Source: Gnetum montanum (lineage: Eukaryota > Streptophyta > Gnetopsida > Gnetales > Gnetaceae). Taken from it: 64,000 nucleotides of DNA. Every line of letters starts with the position of its first letter. Position 1 is the first letter of the stretch. Made by a program: the position numbers and the translations under genes. This document shows positions 12,165-22,985 of the stretch, piece by piece. A model generated the notes under the pieces. It was given only the letters and a program-made list of their open reading frames with translations. It searched no databases and was not told where the DNA came from. The DNA is taken from positions 643,869 to 707,868 of the forward strand of contig MNCI01010839.1 in assembly GCA_015680685.1 (NCBI GenBank). Direction: 5' to 3'.

Positions 12165-13458
12165 TGTAGCGACCGAAAACGTCGGTGGCTGGAATACCGA
12201 GAGGTTGTTGGGTGAATAGTTTAACCTTGAATCTATGTGAGGGTTGTGTTGGAGAGAAATGGAAGCGGGGTGCCCTAAATGGTCTGGTCGATCAGATAGG
12301 GGCTTAATCGGTGTACAATAGCCCTGTTGCAAACAATGATTTTAAATGGAACACCTGGTGGTAAAATAAAAGAAAATGTAATGTGTAGAGTAGTAGAAAT
12401 GTGTTAAAGCTCGTAATGGGATAGTGAACACGATTGAATGCTTGACAATGCCAAAAAATATATGCTGTAATCAGAAAAAAAGAGAGTTTGTATAGGAAGA
12501 TGCACCACCCCGAAAAAGGGGTACAGTTATACAGAGTGTACAATAGGTGTAGTAGGAGTGCAATAATAGCCTCGGTGGTGTCAGGCTATGAAATCTGGTG
12601 CTCACTATGATAAGCTATGCTTGTTGGGTTGGTAGTCATGGTGTACTGTGTGATGTTCCATTGGGCTGTAATGGGGCTACAGTGTACCGTGCAGTGTAGT
12701 TGTGCCTCTCTGTTGGTGTGGTGTGCTCTGGGTCTCGTTCACCCATGGAGATAAGTGCCAAGATGCCAAGATGCCAAATGCCAAGATGGAAGTGGCAACT
12801 ACCTTGCTGGTGAAGAAATTGAAGCCTCCCCACTTCTACTTTTTCTTTTTTCAAAAGAGGACGCAGAGATATTTATAGGGCTAGGGTTAGCCCAAAATGC
12901 AGATTAGGTGCCACATGGAAGTGCGGTGGGTGGGATCATGTTGTCTGTTATGCTCATCCCATGTTACATGTGGGACATAGGATGTTGGTTGCTACTATCT
13001 ACTATGCTCGTCCCATGTTGCACGTGGAACACGGGACAATGGCTGCAATGCTAAACATGGTGCTACACAGTGTGACAGGGTGCTACGCTAAACAACATAA
13101 TAGGATGTTACATAATAGGGTGCAGCGTAACAGGGTGTTACGCAGCATAATAGTGCGTAACAAAGTGTTACGCAATAGATCAACGCATAATAGCATGTAA
13201 TAGTGTGCTACGCTACGCTATGCAATGCAGCGTAACAGTGCGCTATGCCATGCTACGCTATGCAGTGTAACAGTGTGCTATGCAATGTAGTGTAACAGCG
13301 CATAACAGGGTGTTATGCTACGCTACGCTATGCAACGTAATAGTGCGCTATGCTATGCTATGCTATGTAGCGTAATAGGGTGTTGAAAGTGCCATCGTTT
13401 TAACACTTAGCCATATTTACAGTCACGATGTTGGGACCCAAAATTTTGTGGTGTTTCA
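12165..13458 (-). mobile_element. 3' LTR of X
   Basis: Read on the minus strand, the LTR starts TGAAACACCACAAAATTTT and ends TCGCTACA. The start is almost identical to the LTR starts of elements Y and Z, and the end resembles theirs (GTACA). It aligns with 24429-25645 but is longer by about 35 bases at the U5 end. Apparent small ORFs within it recur in the other LTR and are not genes. Confidence 0.85.
13060..13385. repeat. GTAACAGGGTGTTACGC repeat tract in X 3' LTR
   Basis: Units of the form GCGTAACAGGGTGTTACGC and CTACGCTATGCAGCGTAAC follow one another with variation. The unit is close to palindromic because GCGTAAC pairs with GTTACGC. The same tract is present in the other LTR (25280-25570) and in the leader next to the primer site (24062-24395). 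Confidence 0.85.
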
Positions 13459-13471
13459 ATGGCCCCTCTTT
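13459..13471 (-). promoter_or_regulatory. Polypurine tract of X
   Basis: On the minus strand AAAGAGGGGCCAT directly abuts the 3' LTR start. Element Y has AAAGAGGGGCCAA in the same place. It is the plus-strand DNA primer. Confidence 0.8.
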
Positions 13472-13700
13472 GTTGACGTCTAGAGGAGTGGCCTGAGAGA
13501 CATCGACAAAGAATTACAAAACACCACAGTAGACATGTCACCAACATCATTTGTCAGCACAAGATCGGATGTCGTTGTACCATGCTCAAGAGTGTTGTGG
13601 AAATAAGGTTATGCTAGGGAACAAGGGGTATAGGCAATGCTAGGGAGATAAAATTTAAATGATGGGAACGAAATGGAAATAGTGGATCATGATGTAAGAT
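13472..13700 (-). other. X 3' untranslated region
   Basis: On the minus strand this matches the DNA upstream of the PPT in element Y (48430-48573), with shared words such as TGAGCA, GGTGTTTTGTA and CTCTCAGG. The exact edge between X and the viral insert is not sharp and lies somewhere in 13610-13730. Confidence 0.5.
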
Positions 13701-13883
13701 GTCCCAAAATTTCTTTGGGTGCTCTTCTTCTTTCTTTTTGGCTTCTTCATCTATCTTAGGTTTTTTTGGATTTTCCTGAGTAGGATTTTTTGTTGATTCC
13801 TCTTTAACATTCATGTGTAAGTGGGGTTGTGATGTTACTAAAGCATCGCATTCTTTACACTTATAATGAGAATCTATTTGCAT
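13614..13883 (-). pseudogene. Lysine/glutamate-rich segment downstream of the viral movement protein
   Basis: An open frame of 89 codons follows the movement-protein frame. It contains a cysteine pair and a KKPKIDEEAKKKEEEHPKK stretch. Its first two thirds may be the movement protein C-terminus or the start of the coat region. The last part may already be element X. No domain is recognisable. Confidence 0.3.
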
Positions 13884-13964
13884 TAATTCTTTATGGTGGC
13901 ATGAAGGATCATCACCAGATATAGAGGGTTCTAGAGAGGATTCTTCTGTTATATTTTGTCTTTC

Positions 13965-14965
13965 CTATTTTTGTTTCAATGCTTTTTTCTTTTTCATAAT
14001 TGTCCTAATTTCATCTTCTTGTTCTACTACAGGTTTGGTACAAATAGAAGGAGAATAAGAAGGAAAATAAGCATTGGAGGAAAATAAAGAAATAGAATCT
14101 CTTTGTTGCTGAGACTGTTGTAGAGGATCATAATCTACAAACTTAGGAGGTCTAAGTTTCACTTGTGTTTTCCTTTTTGTATGGGTTGCAGAAGGTCTAA
14201 GGTACTCAAAATATGTAGAATACTCAGATGTTAAATCTGGGTATTGTGTATGTACCGGAAGACTTTCTGTATTGATGTTAACCCCATACTCTAGGTTTGT
14301 AGTTCCTACTTGGACCTTTTGGTCTCCAAAGGGTAACAGGGTTTGTATGCTCATTGAATTAAATAATTTAAAGCATAATCTAGTTCCTATGGTTGCATAT
14401 ATGGTATTGTCAATCATATCAACTGGGATATATACTATTAACATTAAACTAGATCCTATATGAGGGTCATGTAATGATAAAGTAAAATTGGGAATAGTTA
14501 TGATTAATGCATCTGTATATAAGGTTCCTTTGACTTGTGTAATAATGGAATCCTTAATTCTTAAATCATTTATCTATCAATGCTATCCAATAAGGGTTTT
14601 TCAATTGGTAATTGAAATGGGGATGGATATGTATTGATAGTTTAGCAAGATGCACATAACTATAACCTTCTTTAATCCACTTGTTACATTCTATGGTACT
14701 AAAAAATGTTAAAGCTACAGGTCAAAGATTTGATCCACTAATTTCAAGATCACATTCAGTGAGATGTAATTCTTTATAGGAATCTAACCATTTTAAGCTA
14801 GACTTGGGATAAATCTCTGAACGTTTCAGCACGGGTAAGGGTTTAGTACCATTAGAATTAGCACAAAAATGAGAAAATACATTGAATGTAGGAATGGGCA
14901 CCTGTAACGCTATTGATGCTACCATCCTGTTGTCTCTTTGATTTTGCCTCATTGCGTGACTTACA
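13965..14965 (-). pseudogene. Caulimovirid movement protein, broken
   Basis: Read from 14965 downward, the protein shows the 30K-superfamily movement protein order: a helical N-terminus, a YVHLAKLSIHIHP core strand, a WIALID strand, then a strand-rich second half starting MLIVYIPVDM, and a glutamine- and lysine-rich end. Such proteins move viral genomes through plasmodesmata. Stops near 14722 and 14570 and a frame change split it. The open part at 13965-14444 has 159 codons. It lies 3' of the RT on this strand, which is the evidence for permutation. Confidence 0.7.
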
Positions 14966-15184
14966 TCCTCCTCCTTGGGTCTTACATCGTGACTTATATC
15001 TGGCGAATCTATACGTCAGGAGCACAACGTTCTGGTCTTTGCTTTCTGAGATGATGGGTGCACAGTCTTGTTACACACTTATAATGGATTTCTACATTAG
15101 GGCAATTCTTCTCCATAATGATACTGTGGCTCACACATACTTCTGGTTCAGTTCTATCCTAAGCTAATCACTCATGGTTCTTTG

Positions 15185-15198
15185 TGGCTCCGATACCA
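15185..15198 (-). promoter_or_regulatory. Viral primer binding site (tRNA-Met)
   Basis: The minus strand reads TGGTATCGGAGCCA, one base from the canonical TGGTATCAGAGCCA complement of initiator Met tRNA used by all caulimovirids. It lies between RNase H and movement protein, where the viral genome numbering starts. Confidence 0.8.
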
Positions 15199-15289
15199 TT
15201 TCTCTCACGCTCGTGCTTTTTTAGTAAACAATACTAACAAACAACAAACCTTGCGAAATCACATAGAAAGTACAACAAACACACCAAAA

Positions 15290-15295
15290 TTTATT
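15290..15295 (-). terminator. Viral polyadenylation signal AATAAA
   Basis: AATAAA on the minus strand lies about 120 bases after the TATA box and about 90 before the primer site. This is where a pregenomic RNA polyadenylation signal is expected. Confidence 0.55.
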
Positions 15296-15414
15296 GCACA
15301 TAGACAAGAAATATATAAGACATAGTAGGGAATGCTTCTCAAGAATGCTTCAAAGGCACTATGAGCTGCTCTTTGGATGTCTTTGAGGATATCTCCTACA
15401 CTGGCACACTTGCG

Positions 15415-15422
15415 TATTTATA
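15415..15422 (-). promoter_or_regulatory. TATA box of viral pregenomic promoter
   Basis: The minus strand reads CTATAAATAC. Its position after the RNase H frame and before AATAAA and the primer site fits a 35S-like pregenomic RNA promoter. Confidence 0.6.
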
Positions 15423-15699
15423 GGACTCTGGGACTCATGGGAGAGACTCAATCCCATGGATAACAATGAATCCTACCAGGATGGCTAGGGTTCTAGACAT
15501 GATTACATACCTATTCGAAAGCATCAGAATACATGCTAGACTCTATCCGAATGGAATCAGATTTACAAAGAACTAAAAGATCAAATAACTTTACTAATCA
15601 GAATCTTTTTGATCAGCATCCATAGGAGTGACATGTGATGCTGGAGTAGGCATTATGTCTTCAACAGGTTCTTCATGTAGGAGGAATTCATGTAAATGG

Positions 15700-16555
15700 A
15701 CCCCACCTTCTCCCCTTAGCTGGCGATATTCTGGATTGCAATGATACAGTTCCAGTGTTAATGGAAAGCATTGATGTCATCTCCAATGTTGAAGAATATC
15801 TTCATCAGTGGCGGTATAGATATCTTGGTACCATGCATAGGACCAAGGGTTTTGATAATCTAGTCTATGAGAAAAAGCAGATGTCAGGAAATATGCTGGT
15901 GCATCCGTGTCTTTATGCAGGAGATGCCACGCCAAAGATTGGATTCTTGTGAAATAATGCAGTCCACCATTGGATTCTTATTGTACTGACCGAATGACAC
16001 TTTGAGGGAAACCTTCAGGAAAATATTGAGGAGTACAACCAAATTTGTACCACCATGGTAAAAATGATTCAGTAATTTGACAACTGGAGTCAAAATTAAT
16101 ATGATAGACATGGAAAACTAAACTCAAAATCTAAATTTCTAAAATTAACCATTGTTTTAAGAGCTACTTTTTTCCAAGACTGAGTATTTTGCATTACACC
16201 ATATGATGCTCTGGTGATACTGGTCCAAACTTGCAATCTTTTGTTTATTTCACAAAATTGGTTCCATTGATACAAATGATCTGATCTGTATCGTTCTGAC
16301 TCTTTAGTATGCAAATATTGGTTAGTAATATTACATCCACGTAATAGACTGGTATATCGACGTTGCCAACCTTCTTGAAGTAAAAGATCTATACAACACA
16401 CTCAACCATAAACATGAGAAATTAAATTCTCTGGTAAGATAATTTGCTAAGGCATTTTTCTTACCATCGATGTACAGACTCTCAAAATTAAAATTGGCTA
16501 AGAATAGACTCCAACATATTAATCTAGTGTGGGCTACTTTGTTGAGATTCTTGAC
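15700..16555 (-). pseudogene. Viral pol C-terminal tail, decayed
   Basis: After RNase H the minus-strand frames continue for some 280 codons with many stops. Pieces such as FESLYIDGKKNALANYL near 16440-16490 are the usual end of RNase H. The rest is unassigned and ends before the intergenic region. Confidence 0.5.
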
Positions 16556-18466
16556 CTAAAGATACTTATCAAAATGTTTCAAATCACTTCTAATGATGAA
16601 ATGTATTTCTTGGAGGAATAGTCTAAATTTTTCAATGCCTTTTATTGTTGCTAATAACTCCTTATGAGTACTGTGGTAATTTTTTTCTATAGGAGTGAAC
16701 TTACCACTTGCATATTTGCAAATATAAATTATACCATCTAAATCTTGTTTTAAAACGCAACCCCAAAATTCATCTAATGCGTTTGTTTCTACAATTAATT
16801 TACCTGTGGTTGGTAATTTTAATTGGGGTAGATGTTGACATTGTTCTTTGATCCTTTTTACTGCTTGGGTATGCAGAGGTGTCCATGTACCTGCATCCTT
16901 TGTTAGCATTTGATTTAATAATTTTCTATCCTGTGCTAATTTAGCATGAAATCTTGAGATATAATTTATGCATCCAAGAAACCTTTGTAACTATTTCTTA
17001 TCTTTGATAACATCAGGGAAGTTTTGTATTTGGATCAAAATATGGTCTTGTAGATGGATTTGACTGTGAGTTATTTTCATTCCAAGAAATTTGACTGTTT
17101 CCACACCAATTTCTATTTTCTTTTCTGAAGGAGATAATACTAAGCCATTATCATATATTAAATGATAAAATTGTTCTAAATGCTCTAAATGTTGTTGAGC
17201 ATTCTTTGATAATATTAATATATCATCAATATATACTAATATAAAATTATATGGTTTAAAGATTTTGTCCATACACTGTTGGAATATGGATGGTGCTATC
17301 TTGATGCCAAATGGAAGAACATTCCATTGATAGAGACCACTAGGAATAGTGAATGCCATTTTCCACCTATCTTCAGGGTATATTTGAATTTTCCAAAAGC
17401 CTGATTTTAAGTCAAACTTAGAATAAATGCGAGTATTTTTCAATCTTTGAAAAAGATTGTCTTTTGATGGAATAGGATGTTGAACAAGTTTTATAATTTC
17501 ATTCAAGGGCTTGTAATTAACTACTAACCTTTTCTTGCCTCTGGTCAATTCTGCTCTTTTGTTCACATAGAAAGCAACACAGGCAAACATGCTTGTACTT
17601 GTTGTGATAAATCCTTTTGCTAATAATTGTTTTATCTCTTCCTCACATTCTATTCTTAATTTTGGACTCATTCCAATATGGTGTGCTTTAGCCTTAACTG
17701 TTACATTATCTAATAACTGAATATGACACCAATGCCCTTTTCTGTGTCTAAAAGTAGTTGGGTCTTCATTGGCAGCAGTTAATATCTTTTGTTTGATTTG
17801 ACTAAATTCTTCAGATTTTTGTTGTATCTGATGAATTACCCATGTTGAAGCTTTTATAGGTTTTACCTCATAATCTCTAAACCTTGATACTGGATAAAAT
17901 ATTCTCTTATAAACATATTTTTGTAATATAATCTTATCCTTTGTCACTTGATATGGTTCTAATAATTTTAAATTATCTACACCGATAAGCATGTCATAAT
18001 CTAACCAATCTATCATATGAATAGTAAAATATATAATATTACCTAAAGGTTGTTTTATAGGTAATGAAGTCTTTTTCGTGATTTTCTTATCTGCTTTATC
18101 AAACCTTACTAAGAATGGTTTAGTTTCTTTCCATTTATAGGATGGTACAATACTTTTTCTAGCAACAGATACTTCTGCACCAGAATCAATTAATGTATTA
18201 ATAGAATATGGTTTAAATCCTTCAAGTTTTATCCAAAATGTGCAAATAGGGATTGCTAGAGGAGTTTGTTTATTACTATGAATCATAAGAGGATGATTTA
18301 TTTTTGTTTCTAATTCATATTGTTGTCTATTTTCAGATTCTTCCTCTAATTGCAATTGTTCTATTTCATGTTGTGCCCATTTGACAAACTCTTGAAGTTG
18401 ATTAATACTTCGGGTTCTCCATGTTGACTTATTGAAAACTTTCAAAGATTGTAGGTAAATAAACAT
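16556..18466 (-). pseudogene. Viral protease-reverse transcriptase-RNase H, one in-frame stop
   Basis: From 18466 down the frame stays open for 491 codons, meets a single TAG near 16990, and continues in the same frame to 16556. Residues 80-170 are the aspartic protease, with TLIDSGAEVSVA and MLIGVDNL. Residues 270-460 are the RT, with VVNYKPLNE, FDLKSGFW, LPFGIKIAPSIFQ and the catalytic YIDD box. After the stop comes RNase H with WGCVLKQD, KELLATIKGIEKF and RSDLKHF. Its first acidic residue is changed (ETNA in place of ETDA). The enzyme set makes viral DNA from pregenomic RNA in the cytoplasm. Confidence 0.85.
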
Positions 18467-18989
18467 CTTCCTCTTTCTGTGGACTAGGAAGTCTTTCTAT
18501 TACTTTCTTACCTTTTTCATCTGATTGTAAGTATTCTTGCATTTCTTCTTCTAAACTTTCTGAAGATTGTACAGGTTGTGCATCTAAGAATATATCTTGG
18601 GTTCTTAGAGCTTGTTTTAACTTTTTATATTCATCTTTTTTCTTCATGAGTTGATTTTCTAAATACATATATTTAGGAATATTTTCTAAAGGTGTTTTCT
18701 GTAATTTTTCTTTTAGTTTAACTATTTCTACTTTTAATTCTTCTACTTGATTTTCTAATTGAATGTCGTAGTTATTTGATGTTGTAGGGGAAGGAATCCA
18801 AGGTGTGATATCAGGATATCCTAAGAGTTTTCTACCTCCAAAATGTTCCCTAGATGTCGAAGATGATTTTGACGATCTAGCCCTATTCATATTTACCATG
18901 GCATGATGTGGTTTGCCCCTGAAACGTTGACCTTTCATCAAAGTACTCATGGGAGGGTCAAAGTTGATCGAAGGATGGGCCAATTGCAA
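18429..18989 (-). pseudogene. Viral coat/linker region with coiled coil (5' truncated)
   Basis: An open frame of 186 codons lies just upstream of the pol frame and overlaps its start in another frame. The middle (about residues 75-130) is a strong coiled coil with heptads such as VEELKVEIVKLKEKL. The ends are serine-, glutamate- and proline-rich. The coat zinc knuckle is not seen, so the viral insert seems to stop inside this region. The frame is open a little further upstream to about 19015, where A-rich DNA marks the edge. Confidence 0.5.
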
Positions 18990-19784
18990 AGTTGTAGCAT
19001 TGTTGATTGATTTTTTTGAGGTGAACTTTTTTTTTTGGGGCGAACCTTCTTTGGGTTCAGCTTACTACTAAACGTTAGCTGCAAGTTGGCCATCGAGAAG
19101 ATGGGCTTTGTTTTGATGCATCACATTACATTTATAGGATAGATGCTTCCTCCCAAGGATGATTCATGTTACATCTTCTTAGGCCTTTACCACATAATAG
19201 AGGTGCCCCATAGGATGAATTATGTTACATCAACCATGGGTTCTATAGTTGATGTGAAGAGAATGCCATGTGTGTTAGTGCGTATGCATCAGAGGAGTGT
19301 GAAATCATGAGTATGGGGAGGATGAGAGGATGTTGGGATGAAGGAGTGGATGTGCATAGGCTATAACAGGGATGATGGGGATGTGCACTCTTGAGTGGTT
19401 CAACTAGTCCAGTCATGCACATCAAAGTAATGTGGTGACTTGCTGCTGCGATGAGATGCACCTTTGCACGACTGCCTTCAAGGCTTTGTCCTGCAAACAT
19501 AACTCAGAGAGGACAAGAAAACCAAAAAACATGAAATGGAAGTGCAAATTCTAGATGTGAAGATACCACAAGTGCAAAACTATGAAGACGTTGCAAATGT
19601 GTCGAATGTTGTGCCAGTCACAAGTGCTCGGGAAGCCAATGAAAGTGCCAGGGTGATGATGCTGCAAGTGTTCTGAATGCCGCACTAATGGAAAATGCTC
19701 CAAAAGAATCACCAGAATGGTGGGAGGTGATGATGTTGTGAGTGCTCCCAAGGAAATGACAAGTGTTCGGATCAGATCAGCTAC

Positions 19785-19975
19785 ATGCCAGTTTAAAGTC
19801 CTGGCAGACTGTGAACCCAGTTTAAGGTCTTAGTAGACTATGATGTGCTAGTTTATAGTTCTAGCAGATTGTTGGATGCTAGTTTAATATAGTAGCAGAT
19901 AGTGGATGTTGTGCTAGTTTAACGTCATGACCCAAGGATGAGTTGTGCCAATTTATAGTCATAGCAGACTAGTGC
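19785..19975. repeat. Degenerate TTAAACTRGCA repeat block in X
   Basis: Seven or so units read, on the plus strand, as TGCYAGTTTAAMGTCNTAGC with AGACT or AGATT following. Spacing is 25-35 bases. The block is homologous in kind to those in elements Y and Z. Confidence 0.7.
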
Positions 19976-20035
19976 TTAGCTTGCTTGTATAAGGTGCGAT
20001 GCTACATGTGTAGCATGATGTGTGCCTACAAGATC

Positions 20036-20065
20036 CTGCAAAAATAAACTAGAAAGGAAACAACA
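20036..20065 (-). promoter_or_regulatory. 3' splice-site-like sequence in X spacer
   Basis: On the minus strand a T-rich tract ends in TTTTTGCAG at 20036 and is followed by GATCTTGTAGGCACACA. Element Y has TTTTATAG followed by GATCTTGCAAGCACACA at 47110. Conservation between two families with different flanks argues for function. Confidence 0.45.
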
Positions 20066-20589
20066 TCAAGCAACACCTTTCATAAACAAGGGTAAAATGG
20101 ATGAATGAAAGGACAACAATGCAAAAAGTGATAGTTTTAGACCATTTCGGGTCGTAGGCTAGTTTAAGGCCTTTTCGGGCCATGTGTTTTTGTAGTTTCA
20201 TTTTTTATAGTTTTTTTTAATGTTTTCAGATGTAATGCGTAAGCTAAGTGGATGGATGCATAAACAAAGTAAAACAAATATATGAAAAAAATGAAATGCT
20301 TGATCTTAGTAAGTAGGAAAAATGTAAATGTGTAGGCTAGTGCGATGTAAATGTATGTCAAAAATACATGGCAAGTGAAGGCAAAGGGTAGGCAAGCATC
20401 TAGCACATTTTTGGCCAAGGGAAAGTCTTAGTCATGTAGTTGCTTCCTAACCAAGCATGGATTAGGGAGTGTGCAAGGCTTAGGATACTCTTGGAAGCTA
20501 TTGGCTTCAACCACTCGTTCGGGTGTGTTAGCCTTGGGCATTGTGTTGGTTGTTATAGGTGTACCACCAAGAAACTCTTCTTCTAAAAC

Positions 20590-21190
20590 TTACGCCATGT
20601 CTATGTCATGGATAGTTGAAGAGGAAGCGTTATCACCATGGATGATAACTTGACCACCTTCATATGGAAGGTGGATTTCTTTGTGGATGGGAGAGGAGAT
20701 GGTCCTTAATTGGGCTAGCCAAGGCCTACCTAGAATCATGTTGAAACCTGACATCTCCTCTATGATAGTGAAATTTGCACTAGTGGGGAATTGCTCTCCT
20801 ACCACGAAGGCTAAGTTGATTGTACCCCTGACTGTGACAAGTGATCTGTTGAAGGATTGTAGACACGTGGTTTTGGTTGGCCTGATTTCATCTACCAGAC
20901 CTAGTTTCTCGATGAAGGAGTACAAGACTACATTTGTTGCTGTACCATCATCAACATGTACTATGTGGATGGTACATTGTCCAATACGAATGCTAATGAA
21001 TAGTGGAGCTGTAGTAACTTCCCCTCATTCAGGGTTGACTTTGACTACATTATTGTGGAACACTAGAGATGTTGAGCTCGATTCTTGCGGTGTAGGGGGC
21101 AACATCATTGCACGGATGGATGCCTCATTTGCAGGGATATCCTTCGTAATAGGAATGGATGCCAACATTTGGAACAATGCTTGGCAGTGA
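20590..21190 (-). pseudogene. X aspartic protease
   Basis: The minus-strand frame shows HIVHVDDGTATNVV as active site, then a strand region and FNMILGRPWLAQL, the conserved second half of retropepsins, ending IHLPYEGGQVIIHG. The second residue of the catalytic D-S/T-G triplet is aspartate, as in Y and Z. A stop near 21020 separates it from the upstream linker, so the polyprotein is broken. It would cut Gag inside the particle. Confidence 0.75.
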
Positions 21191-21966
21191 GCAGATGAGG
21201 TCATGACTAGGTCGTACAAGCTCAACATTGTGTTCTTTTGCTTGAGCATTTGTTTTACTTGGGTTAGTGTAGCTACAAAGTCCTTGTTGTTAGTCGTTGT
21301 GTTGGCCTTGACTTCCTCCATGTGGCTTGAGAGACAGATCTCTCGCGTAGGGGACTTGGGCTTGGTTTGCTTGGCCTGCTTGGGGGTAGGGATCCCAGTG
21401 TTTAGTTTTTGTTTGCTGGTTGTGGCCTTCACTTCAGCCATGGGGGTTGCGAGGTGCTCGTTCTTGCGTTGCCATTTGGTAGGGCTACCTAGGTTGTTAG
21501 CTGGGTTAATCCTTGAGGGTGGAGAGATTGAGACATTACCCACTATTGGGCTTTGGGTAGCTGAGGGGCCATCATGTTGTGGCACCTTTATGACAAATGG
21601 TGGTTTAGGAGGAGTTGTTATGTGGCCAACTTGTTGTGGCACCTTGATGACAAAAGGTTGCTTAGTGGTTATTGTTGCTGCGTCATGCTAGTTTAACGTC
21701 TTAGCAGACGATTGGTTTGGAAATTTGACCACAAAGGGCGTTGCTGGTGCCTGAGGTGGTACTTTGATAACAAAGGAAGACCTCTTACTTGTAGAGGCAG
21801 AGGGGACCCTTACCTTGCTGGGAGGCATAGGGATCACAAAAGGTTGTTGCGTAGGTTTAGACTTACCACCTATGCTAATGGAATTTATGACATAGGAGGC
21901 ATCATCTGTGTTGGATTGACTCACCGTGTTGATCACCAGTTGGCCATGTTTTATCATTCTCTGCAA
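21191..21966 (-). pseudogene. X linker with PFVIKVP repeats and pre-protease domain
   Basis: From 21966 down, the minus-strand protein carries repeated PFVIPMP, SFVIKVP, PFVVKFP, PFVIKVPQ and PFVIKVPQ, then a basic serine/proline part, then a helical NTMLSLYDLVMTSSAHCQAL segment. That segment corresponds to the 'lLm.S..HR.aL..AL' region found before protease in plant gypsy polyproteins. One in-frame stop splits the two open halves. Confidence 0.65.
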
Positions 21967-21972
21967 GTCATC

Positions 21973-22985
21973 CTACAAAGCACAACAATTTTCTGTACTG
22001 TGACCAGCCAATTGGTGGTAATGACAGTATTGGTCCAGCTTGAAGTGTTGTGGAGTTGGGGGCTTGTTTGGTACTGCTAAAGCGGGGTTCCTTAGTAGTT
22101 TGCAGTACCTATCATGTTTCTGGTGGGTAATTGCTGATACATGTTTGTGTTGGATTTTCCTAGCTTTCAAGAGTTGCTCTAGTAGTTCATAGGGTTGCAC
22201 CGGTAGTGGTGTATACTTTGAGCGGTCCTTGCGCTGAAAGTTGGGCCTTGGGGTAGCTCCTGCCAATGTAGGTGAGCTGGCACTAGAGTTGGCGATTTTG
22301 TTAGTTGGGGCTTTGGGCTACTTAGCTATTGGACCCTAGTTGGTTGCTTTTGTGCTTGTGGCTACTATTATCACTGTTGTGTTTTGCTTTCAAGCATGTT
22401 GGTTTCTGTAGGCCACATAGGCTGGATCATTGCTAGCTTGCATTGCTTTCTCTATACCTCTTGTTTGGGCAAAGGCTTGGCTAAGAGACTTCAAGGCTAG
22501 ATAATATAGTTTGGACTTGATGAAGTCATTTAATGCACCTTTGAAGATAGCTAGTAGGTGTGTCTCCGCTAAGGGTTCATGCATTTAACTCAATGCAGCA
22601 TTCCAACGTTGGAGGAATTTTGACACGGGCTCTAGAGGCCCTTGCTTAACTTGCATCAGTTGGTCAAGGGTTACTTCAGGCTTTAGGTTGTACCTGAAGT
22701 GCTTCACAAACTTTCTTATGAGATCCTCCAAAGAGGAGATTGAGGCATTGGGTAACGCATGATACTAATCTAAGGCCTTGCCAGTGAGTGACATGGGGAA
22801 GACACATATGATGGCATTTGGCCAAGCTTGAAGGAGTAGGCATTCAGATCGAAATGTGACCAAGTGTGCATTGGGATCTCCTTCTCCATTGTACTTGGTA
22901 AATTGAGGTAGTTGGGCCCCAGTTGGAAGAGTTAGGGGTGGTACCGTAGGAATTATGGGGTCATCTCCATAGAAGTCCACCACCT
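21973..22985 (-). pseudogene. gag: X gag core and nucleocapsid
   Basis: On the minus strand the capsid core runs from VVDFYGDDPIIP through LPQFTKYNGEGDPNAHL, PMSLTGKALDWY and ETHLLAIFKGALNDFIKSKL. It is followed at about 22000-22040 by the CHYHQLAGHSTENC knuckle, the C-x2-H-x4-H-x4-C form usual in Tat/Ogre Gag. It is interrupted by a few stops, for example before MHEPLAE near 22585. It is closely similar to the gag of Y and Z. Confidence 0.8.

Larger units (their letters stand above)
14966..15700 (-). other. Viral large intergenic region
   Basis: The region between the pol tail and the movement protein has no credible frame. It holds the TATA box, polyadenylation signal and primer site in the proper order on the minus strand. 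Confidence 0.6.
13700..19015 (-). mobile_element. Endogenous pararetrovirus (Caulimoviridae), decayed, inside X
   Basis: On the minus strand the order is coat/linker region, protease, RT, RNase H, a C-terminal tail, an intergenic promoter region with tRNA-Met primer site, then a movement protein. The functional genome order starts at the primer site with movement protein first, so this copy is circularly permuted, or is the junction of two tandem units. No LTRs or target duplications are expected for such passive integrations. Stops and shifts interrupt the movement protein and the pol frame. I cannot assign the genus from sequence alone. Confidence 0.8.
19016..20585 (-). other. X spacer after protease, with TTAAACT motifs
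   Basis: There is no credible ORF. On the minus strand the spacer opens with the GGCC..TTAAAC cassette (about 20140-20190), then a pyrimidine tract and a 3' splice-site-like CAG, then at 19785-19975 about seven degenerate units of roughly 30 bases with a TTAAACTRGCA core. The viral insert follows. In the related element Z the same place separates protease from RT. Confidence 0.6.

Noticed and set aside
12304-12543. Minus-strand 79-codon frame, repeated at 24588-24776
   Set aside because: Both copies are inside the X LTRs. Duplication by the LTR explains the similarity, and the frame has no domain.
13060-13385. CRISPR-like regular repeats
   Set aside because: Units are degenerate, have no unique spacers and lie in an LTR of a plant retrotransposon.
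20681-22080. Long plus-strand open frames of up to 169 codons
   Set aside because: They lie opposite X gag and protease, show no domain, and are shadows of the minus-strand coding frames.
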